From: Bacteroidales bacterium
GTDB lineage: Bacteria > Bacteroidota > Bacteroidia > Bacteroidales > UBA932
Direction: 5' to 3'
Length of the DNA stretch: 14,516 nucleotides
NCBI GenBank assembly: GCA_017461285.1
Contig: JAFTYS010000044.1
Location: forward strand, 1-14,516
A program made the translations under genes and the position numbers. Shown here in pieces: positions 1 through 4,897 of this stretch; within the stretch, counting starts at the first letter, position 1; each line of letters opens with the position of its first letter. The notes under the pieces are model-generated. The model was not told the DNA's origin. It did no database searches and saw nothing but the letters and a program-made list of their open reading frames with translations.

Positions 1-139
1 CTGTAAACGCCCATCTGTCCATAGGAACCCAGTCCATATGTTTAGCAATGTCTTCCGCATGCATTACTGAAGCAATCGCCTTTCTACCAATCGCATAACG
101 ATATGACATCCATATACAAGTCTCTTTAAAATCACTCAT
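1..139 (-). CDS. Small hypothetical protein, 3' end cut by window edge
   Basis: An open frame begins with ATG at 139 and runs without a stop to base 1, giving 46 visible residues that start MSDFKETCIWMSYRYAIGRK and continue with a segment rich in His, Asp and Trp (HAEDIAKHMDWVPMDRW). It lies 11 nt downstream of the stop of the RhuM-Fic gene on the same strand, so the two are probably co-transcribed. I do not recognise a named family. The dense aromatic/charged composition and the good start context suggest a real gene rather than a chance frame. It could be a small accessory partner of the Fic protein or an unrelated cargo gene. No signal peptide or membrane segment is visible in the part present. 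Confidence 0.55.
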   Translation of the reverse strand, partial: MSDFKETCIWMSYRYAIGRKAIASVMHAEDIAKHMDWVPMDRWAFT

Positions 140-150
140 AATTCCATGAT

Positions 151-1125
151 TTATTGTTTCCTGTTTATAAGATTCACGACCACCTTGACAAGGATATCCA
201 TCTCATCCATTCGGCTTTCTGCGATCAACAGAGTCAATGCGACAAGGGTACCGTCAGCGATTCTTTTGGTGCCGTCAGGGCGATAGAGGATGCCGTTGTT
301 CTGCAGAAACCAGAGGAACAGGGTCGCAGCAATCCTCTTGTTTCCATCGACGAAGGAATGGTTCTTCACAACGAGATACAGAAGCATCGCAGCCTTCTCC
401 TCGACGCTTGGATAGAGTTCCTGTCCGTCCCAGGTCTGATAGATCTGACCGATGCTGCTATGGAAGGACTTATCCTTCTCAACTCCAAACAACCTGCTCT
501 CCTTGAACTTTTCCTTCAGACTTTGAATCGCATCCATTGCACTCTCATATGTCGCACGGAACTTCTCCTGAAGGGTGGTGTCAGATATTACAAGGTTCTG
601 ATAGTCATAGGCATCCAGAGTATCCAGGGCATAGGTATAATCCTTTACGACAGCAAACAGTTCTTTCGCCTGCTGTTCAGCCATAATCAGATTCTGACTG
701 AAGACATTCTCCAACAAGCCCAAGGCACGCTTCAGGTCCTCGTACTTCTGTTCCGAAACAACATTCTGATTAACGGCGTAACCTTTGAGCATATACTGCT
801 TCAGAACGGAGGTGGCCCATTGCCTGAAGGCTGTGGCCCTGATTGAATTAACTCTATAGCCTACTGATATTATCACATCAAGGCTATAAAAAGCAACAGG
901 TTTGTCTGATTTTGCAATTTGCTTTTTTTGCAAATTGCTTTTCTCATCTAATTCTCCGGATGAAAACACATTAACTAAGTGCCGGGATATTCCCGAAACA
1001 CTTACCCCAAACAACTCCGCCATCGCCTTCTGAGTAGCCCATATGGTTTCATTTGAAGCGTCAACAATCGCTTCCATCTTGACTAGTCCATCATTGGACT
1101 GATAGATCACTACATTATTCTCCAT
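151..1125 (-). CDS. RhuM-Fic/Doc fusion protein (virulence RhuM family with C-terminal Fic domain)
   Basis: A 324-residue cytoplasmic protein. The N-terminal half is RhuM-like: it begins MENNVVIYQSNDG, has the TIWATQKAMAELFGVS segment (about 27-42), a probable DNA- or ligand-recognition region, and the family hallmark SLDVIISVGYRVNS (about 81-94). The C-terminal half is a Fic/Doc domain with the motif HSFVDGNKR at 256-264, holding the catalytic His256 and acidic Asp260. Fic proteins transfer AMP or phosphate to target proteins; the GNKR ending without the second Arg of canonical HxFxxGNGRxxR is closer to the Doc kinase type. The frame extends upstream to a TTG at 1161, but I chose ATG 1125 because RhuM homologues start with this sequence and because the likely promoter at 1179-1186 would leave almost no leader for TTG. 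Annotated in databases as 'virulence protein RhuM/Fic/DOC family'; the target is unknown. The gene is AT-richer than the genes to its right, consistent with transfer. Confidence 0.9.
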   Translation of the reverse strand: MENNVVIYQSNDGLVKMEAIVDASNETIWATQKAMAELFGVSVSGISRHLVNVFSSGELDEKSNLQKKQIAKSDKPVAFYSLDVIISVGYRVNSIRATAFRQWATSVLKQYMLKGYAVNQNVVSEQKYEDLKRALGLLENVFSQNLIMAEQQAKELFAVVKDYTYALDTLDAYDYQNLVISDTTLQEKFRATYESAMDAIQSLKEKFKESRLFGVEKDKSFHSSIGQIYQTWDGQELYPSVEEKAAMLLYLVVKNHSFVDGNKRIAATLFLWFLQNNGILYRPDGTKRIADGTLVALTLLIAESRMDEMDILVKVVVNLINRKQ

Positions 1126-1178
1126 AAGAAAGTTCTTTAGATCTGACTTGATTTCCGGCAAATCTAAAGAACAAAAAG

Positions 1179-1186
1179 CAAATGTA
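1179..1186 (-). promoter_or_regulatory. Bacteroidota -7 promoter element for the RhuM-Fic gene
   Basis: The minus strand reads TACATTTG here, a full match to the Bacteroidota -7 consensus TAnnTTTG. It sits about 54 nt upstream of the ATG at 1125, giving a leader of roughly 45 nt. No convincing -33 TTTG is found at the usual spacing, so strength is uncertain. Confidence 0.5.
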
Positions 1187-1232
1187 AAACATTGACTTTC
1201 AACGACTTTTTCGCGATATAAAGTAACACGTA

Positions 1233-1308
1233 AACTAGTTAGATAACACTAGAATATTATAATATATACTAGTATATAATATATAAGGCTAAACACCCTG
1301 ACACTAGT
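1233..1308. repeat. AT-rich cluster of CTAG-centred palindromes in the intergenic region
   Basis: Seen directly: the 8-bp palindrome AACTAGTT at 1233-1240, a 12-bp palindrome ATATTATAATAT at 1254-1265 and a 16-bp perfect palindrome TATATACTAGTATATA at 1263-1278, plus further CTAG tetramers at 1249-1252 and 1304-1307. CTAG is normally scarce in bacterial DNA. The stretch lies between the RhuM-Fic promoter and the NUDIX remnant. It has no coding evidence: the overlapping minus-strand frame has no family resemblance except where it crosses the remnant. It could be a protein-binding site, a recombination scar or a degenerate element end; the sequence alone does not decide. Confidence 0.5.
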
Positions 1309-1324
1309 ACGAACACATAAAAGA

Positions 1325-1454
1325 AAACTACGCAAAATCTTCCCCACCAGTCCTTCGTCGGCAGGGAGCATATGAAACAGTGCTCGTTCAGATGGAAGGA
1401 CGGATAGTCCCATTCGACGGTCTCGAGCAGCTAGCCGACTTCGATCGCTTTCAT
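1325..1454 (-). pseudogene. Remnant of a MutT-type NUDIX hydrolase with two internal deletions and a nonsense codon
   Basis: Three collinear pieces of a short NUDIX (8-oxo-dGTP diphosphatase-like) protein can be read on the minus strand. From ATG 1454 comes MKAIEV, like the MK-I-VVAA start of this family. This runs directly into G-stop-LLETVEWDYPSFHLNEHCFICS (1436-1365), matching the IEVGELLETVEWDYPTFHL region that follows the Nudix box in full-length proteins; the stop TAG at 1431-1433 stands where the family has Glu (GAG). After ICS the reading moves by one base into LPADEGLVGKIL (from about 1368), matching the C-terminal WLPAD--L--KI. The Nudix box (GX5EX7REUXEE) is absent, so the product cannot be active. 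The family sequences are recalled from memory, not searched. The first deletion probably joined two copies of an IEV-coding stretch. Confidence 0.65.
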
Positions 1455-1475
1455 CCTGACTAGAAATGTGATGAA

Positions 1476-1483
1476 CAAAGGTA
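1476..1483 (-). promoter_or_regulatory. -7 promoter element of the decayed NUDIX gene
   Basis: The minus strand reads TACCTTTG, a perfect TAnnTTTG, 21 nt upstream of the remnant's ATG at 1454. This is the expected distance for a short-leader Bacteroidota promoter and supports 1454 as the original start. It lies 12 nt from, and points away from, the permease promoter at 1496-1503. No TTTG was seen at the normal -33 distance. Confidence 0.5.
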
Positions 1484-1495
1484 ACGAAAAATAAG

Positions 1496-1503
1496 TAAAT
1501 TTG
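1496..1503 (+). promoter_or_regulatory. -7 promoter element for the EamA-type permease
   Basis: TAAATTTG fits TAnnTTTG and ends 29 nt before the ATG at 1533. A small inverted repeat, GCTGC (1503-1507) with GCAGC (1520-1524), lies in the presumed leader. The -33 region overlaps the -7 element of the divergent promoter, so the two may compete for polymerase. Confidence 0.5.
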
Positions 1504-1532
1504 CTGCCGCAAAATTTCAGCAGCAGTATCAC

Positions 1533-2435
1533 ATGGCAGCAAAAGACCACATCATAGGGCATGCTTCGGCATTCATCGCCTATGCCCTTTTCGGCTTCAA
1601 CATAATAGTATGCAAGGACCTTACGAGCGGACATCTGATCCCGCCGCTGGGAATATTCACGATAAGGTCGCTGGTGGCAGGCGCGCTGTTCTGGGCGGTA
1701 TCGGCATTCATGCCTGAAGAGAAGGTCGACAGGAAGGACTACATCAGGATCTTCGCGGCATCGATGCTGGGATTCCTCACATGCCAGGTGACCTTCCTGG
1801 TCGGAATCCCGCACATCACTCCCATGGACTGCTCGATCCTGACAGCGATGTCGCCCATCTATACCATGGGAATAGCCGCGCTGGCGATCAAGGAACCGAT
1901 AACAATGAAAAAAGCCGGCGGAGTAGCCATAAGCTTCGCCGGCATCATCTACCTTATAGTCAGCAGGGTAACAGCTCCCGGAGGAGTAATGGAAAGCACT
2001 CCGTTCGGTATCTTCATGATCATCCTCAACAGCCTGAGCTTCTCGATGTATCTGGGAATATTCAAGCCCCTCATCTCGAAGTACTCGGCCGTGACATTCA
2101 TGAAATGGATATTCCTTTTCTCGGCATGCGTTTCCGCTCCTTTGTCGCTGAAGGGTCTGGCGGCCGTGGAATGGGCCGCCATCCCTTCGACCCAATATGC
2201 CGAACTGGCATATCTGGTCATATGCGCCACCTTCATCACCTATTTCCTCATACCCGTCGCCCAGAAAAGGATCAGGCCGACTCTTGTCAGCATGTACAGC
2301 TATGTCCAGCCTATCATCGCGATAGTGATAAGCATCGCAATCGGAATGGACGCCATCACATGGCAGAAGGTGCTGGCAGCAGCAATGGTATTCGGAGGAG
2401 TAATAATTGTAAGCCGCAGCAGAAGCAGCCATTAA
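1533..2435 (+). CDS. EamA/DMT-superfamily inner-membrane transporter
   Basis: A 300-residue, very hydrophobic protein whose segments fit the ten-helix, two-EamA-repeat plan of drug/metabolite transporters. The N-terminal repeat starts with the helix FIAYALFGFNIIVCKDL (about 14-30) and includes the IPPLGIFTIRSLVAGALFW region that is typical of EamA proteins. The second repeat begins near 160 (IFMIILNSLSFSMYLGI) and ends with SMYSYVQPIIAIVISI and AAAMVFGGVIIVSRSRS, the usual VG-GG-IIS-like last helix, then a short basic tail. Members export or import small metabolites such as amino acids, nucleosides or cofactors; the substrate cannot be read from the sequence. The start ATG follows a TAAATTTG element and no other in-frame ATG fits the first helix better. 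The long antisense frame over this gene is a shadow. Confidence 0.9.
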   Translation: MAAKDHIIGHASAFIAYALFGFNIIVCKDLTSGHLIPPLGIFTIRSLVAGALFWAVSAFMPEEKVDRKDYIRIFAASMLGFLTCQVTFLVGIPHITPMDCSILTAMSPIYTMGIAALAIKEPITMKKAGGVAISFAGIIYLIVSRVTAPGGVMESTPFGIFMIILNSLSFSMYLGIFKPLISKYSAVTFMKWIFLFSACVSAPLSLKGLAAVEWAAIPSTQYAELAYLVICATFITYFLIPVAQKRIRPTLVSMYSYVQPIIAIVISIAIGMDAITWQKVLAAAMVFGGVIIVSRSRSSH

Positions 2436-2497
2436 ACCTTTGATGTATTAATGTGTCAAAAAGAAACAGCAAGCATCAACCACTAATCTACAATAAC

Positions 2498-3103
2498 ATG
2501 AAAAGATTTGCATTAATCGCTGCTCTCGTGGCAATCTGCATGGGAGTTCAGGCACAGGAAAAGACCTATGAGGTCAAATCCGGCATCGTTACAATGGAAA
2601 TGGACATGATGGGACAGACCGTCGTTCAGGAAATCTGCTTTGATGATTACGGCGCAAAGAAGGCGACCATCTCAAACTTCGGAGGCAACAAGATGAGGAT
2701 GCTCGTGATCGACGGATCAAATGTGATGGTGAACGACGCTGAGAAGACCGCCATAAGAATGCCGATGATGGGCCAGGGAGAGACAGTAAACTTCCTCAAC
2801 CTCGATGAAAAGACAGTCAAGAAGTATAAGGTAAAGGAGCTCGGAACCGAAACAGTTGCCGGCAAGGAGTGCAAGAAATACTCTATCACAGTGTTCATGA
2901 TGGGCCAGCCGCAGAAGCAGACCGTATGGGTGTACAAGGGCATCACCCTCAAGTCTTCAGCAAGCTCGGACTTCGGCGAAATGGTTCAGGTCGCTACAAA
3001 GGTTCAGGAAAATGTCGAGATGCCGGCTTCCACATTCACCCTTCCTGAAGGCGTGGAAGTGCAGGAGATGGACATGAGCATGTTCGGTGGCGGCGGATGG
3101 TAA
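2498..3103 (+). CDS. Secreted Met-rich protein, DUF4412-like
   Basis: A 201-residue exported protein. MKRFALIAALVAICMGVQAQ is a Sec signal peptide with likely cleavage after Ala19 (VQA|Q), so the product is periplasmic or outer-membrane associated. The mature part is predicted mostly beta, with a KECKKYSI segment near 123-130 ('G-EC-KY' type, as in DUF4412/LolA-like folds of Bacteroidota) and a C-terminus MDMSMFGGGGW. It is rich in Met (17 in 181 mature residues), with MMGQ at 37-40, 90-93 and 134-137. I chose ATG 2498 over the GTG at 2453 because only the former puts the signal peptide at the N-terminus and has the AACATGAAAAG context. A near-match -7 element (AACCTTTG, 2435-2442) overlaps the permease stop; it may have its own promoter or follow the permease. 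The family assignment is tentative and the function unknown. Confidence 0.8.
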   Translation: MKRFALIAALVAICMGVQAQEKTYEVKSGIVTMEMDMMGQTVVQEICFDDYGAKKATISNFGGNKMRMLVIDGSNVMVNDAEKTAIRMPMMGQGETVNFLNLDEKTVKKYKVKELGTETVAGKECKKYSITVFMMGQPQKQTVWVYKGITLKSSASSDFGEMVQVATKVQENVEMPASTFTLPEGVEVQEMDMSMFGGGGW

Positions 3104-3132
3104 TAATCCGATCCAGACATCATTTTTATAAG

Positions 3133-3159
3133 GCTACATCGGAAGATGTAGCTTTTTTT
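3133..3159 (+). terminator. Intrinsic terminator after the Met-rich protein gene
   Basis: GCTACATC (3133-3140), loop GGAA, GATGTAGC (3145-3152) forms a perfect 8-bp stem with a GNRA-type loop, followed by seven T (3153-3159). It lies 29 nt past the stop of the Met-rich gene and isolates it from the GH43 unit. Confidence 0.9.
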
Positions 3160-3195
3160 ATAGTATATGATTGATTTTTGACATGTCGGGGTGGA

Positions 3196-3223
3196 TTTGA
3201 TAAGGAAGTATTTCCTACCTTTG
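3196..3223 (+). promoter_or_regulatory. Promoter of the GH43 operon
   Basis: TACCTTTG at 3216-3223 is a perfect -7 element 29 nt before the ATG at 3253. TTTG at 3196-3199 could be the -33 element, although the 16-nt gap is shorter than the usual 19-21. Confidence 0.6.
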
Positions 3224-3252
3224 TAAATACACATAAACACTAAGACCCGAAC

Positions 3253-4884
3253 ATGAAAAGAATTCTCTACTGCGTCGTGCTTTCAGCACTCGCAATCCTT
3301 ACAGCATGCAGCGGAAACATAAAGTTCGCACCCGAGCAGTCCAGCGACAACGGCGACGGAACATTTACCAACCCGGTCCTCTGGAGCGACTGTCCCGACC
3401 CTGACCTCATCCGCGTCGGAGACGACTATTACCTCGTGACGACGACCATGCACCTGATGCCGGGAGCTCCGATCATGCATTCGAAGGACCTGGTGAACTG
3501 GGAGATCGTCAGCTATATCTTCGACCGTCTCGAAGAGACTCCATACTACAGCATGGAAGGCGGCACGGTCTACGGAAGAGGACAGTGGGCGACATCCCTC
3601 CGCTACAAGGACGGCAGGTTCTTCGCATATTTCACCCCTAACGACCAGCCTCCGAAGGGCTGGGTATATTCGACTACAGACCCGAAGACCGAGAAGTGGG
3701 AGCTCTACTCCACCCTGCCTCATTTCCACGATGCGTCGTTCTTCTTCGACGACAACGGAAAGGCCTACATGGTCTACGGAACAGGCATGATCCGCGAGCT
3801 GAAGCCTGACCTGACAGGCGTGCTCGAGGGCGGTCTGGACATGCAGCTGTTCGAACGCGACAGCGAGGAGAACAGCCTTCTCGAGGGCAGCCGCATGATC
3901 AAGAAGGACGGCAAGTATTATCTGCTCATGATTTCATGGCCTAGAGGCGGTATCCGCCGCGAGGTATGCTACCGTGCGGACAGGATCGAAGGTCCGTACG
4001 AGAAGAAGGTGATCCTCGAGGCTCCGTTCGGAGGTCTGGGAGCCGGTGTGGCACAGGGAACGATCTTCGACACTCCTGAAGGAGACTGGTACGGATTCAT
4101 ATTCCAGGACAGGGACGGACTGGGACGCTGCCCGATGCTTATGCCATGTACATGGAAAGACGGATGGCCTATGCTCGGCGATGAGAACGGAAAGGTTCCT
4201 GAAAGGATGCAGAAGCCGGTACAGGGCCAGCCTGTGAAGGGCATCACCAAGAGCGACGACTTCAAGTCGGACAAGCTCGGCATGCAGTGGCAGTGGAACC
4301 ACAATCCTGTAGACGAGGCATGGTCGCTTACCGACCGCCGAGGCTACCTCCGTCTCAAGACAAACGTGGTTTCCGAGACCATATATACAGCACGAAACAC
4401 CATCACCCAGCGCATGGAAGGCCCTCAGAGCACTGCGTCGGTACTTATCGACCTGAGCGGAATGAAGGAAGGCGATGTTGCGGGATTCAGCGCATTCAAC
4501 AGCGATTCTGCTGTTCTCGGAGTAGAGATGAAGGACGGCGCGAAGACTCTCGTACTGACGGAAGAGTCCGTACGCCTCCATCCTCACAACAAGGCTGTTC
4601 TCGACGTGAAGAAGAATGTCGTGGCCGAAGTCCCTCTGAAGAAGGACAGGATCTGGCTGAGGATCGACGCCGACTTCCGTCCGGGAGACACAAGGGACAT
4701 CGCGAAGTTCTGGTACAGCCTCGACGGCAAGGAATGGACCAGAATCGGTGACGACTACAGGATGCGCTTCGACTGGCAGAGGTTCTTCATGGGAACCAAG
4801 TTCGCCATCTTCAACTATGCGACCCGGGAAGCAGGCGGATATGTCGACGTAGACTGGTTCGACTACAGGAAAATCAATAACTAA
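3253..4884 (+). CDS. Glycoside hydrolase family 43 lipoprotein with C-terminal beta-sandwich domain
   Basis: A 543-residue lipoprotein. Signal peptide with lipobox ILTAC, lipidated Cys19; no acidic surface-export motif directly follows the Cys, so an inward-facing periplasmic location is plausible. The five-bladed propeller spans about 38-330. The catalytic triad is visible: general base Asp49 in SDCPDPDLIR, pKa modulator Asp160 in HFHDASFFFDDNG, and general acid Glu211 in SLLEGSRM. From about 335 a second domain opens with DDFKSDKLGMQWQWNHNP and runs to the end, typical of GH43 enzymes with an accessory beta-sandwich (GH43_C2 type), which often shapes the active site. Known members are beta-xylosidases or alpha-L-arabinofuranosidases; which sugar this one removes cannot be told. 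It is the first gene of a two-gene unit, with the next start 13 nt after its stop. Length is normal and no defect is seen. Confidence 0.93.
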   Translation: MKRILYCVVLSALAILTACSGNIKFAPEQSSDNGDGTFTNPVLWSDCPDPDLIRVGDDYYLVTTTMHLMPGAPIMHSKDLVNWEIVSYIFDRLEETPYYSMEGGTVYGRGQWATSLRYKDGRFFAYFTPNDQPPKGWVYSTTDPKTEKWELYSTLPHFHDASFFFDDNGKAYMVYGTGMIRELKPDLTGVLEGGLDMQLFERDSEENSLLEGSRMIKKDGKYYLLMISWPRGGIRREVCYRADRIEGPYEKKVILEAPFGGLGAGVAQGTIFDTPEGDWYGFIFQDRDGLGRCPMLMPCTWKDGWPMLGDENGKVPERMQKPVQGQPVKGITKSDDFKSDKLGMQWQWNHNPVDEAWSLTDRRGYLRLKTNVVSETIYTARNTITQRMEGPQSTASVLIDLSGMKEGDVAGFSAFNSDSAVLGVEMKDGAKTLVLTEESVRLHPHNKAVLDVKKNVVAEVPLKKDRIWLRIDADFRPGDTRDIAKFWYSLDGKEWTRIGDDYRMRFDWQRFFMGTKFAIFNYATREAGGYVDVDWFDYRKINN

Positions 4885-4897
4885 CCCGATTTATAAC

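Noticed and set aside
914..945. Repeat TTGCAATTTGC/TTGCAAATTGC inside the RhuM-Fic gene
   Set aside because: It lies in coding sequence for a Gln/Lys-rich stretch (LQKKQIAK) and is explained by codon composition.
1126..1161. TTG-start extension of the RhuM-Fic protein
   Set aside because: Twelve extra residues are not typical of RhuM proteins, and the promoter at 1179-1186 would leave almost no leader.
1249..1542. Minus-strand frame of 97 codons in the intergenic region
   Set aside because: No start context or family over its length; the only recognisable piece, LPADEGLVGKI, is the out-of-frame C-terminal fragment of the NUDIX remnant.
1431..2432. Long minus-strand frame (333 codons) antisense to the permease
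   Set aside because: Its composition is Cys/His/Arg/Asp rich without any domain, and the plus strand encodes a clear EamA protein. Only its last residues coincide with the start of the NUDIX remnant.
2435..2442. AACCTTTG as a firm promoter for the Met-rich gene
   Set aside because: The first base departs from TAnnTTTG and no -33 element is seen; kept only as a possibility in the gene entry.
2453..2497. GTG-start N-terminal extension of the Met-rich protein
   Set aside because: It would put 15 polar residues in front of a perfect signal peptide; the ATG at 2498 has the usual A-rich context.
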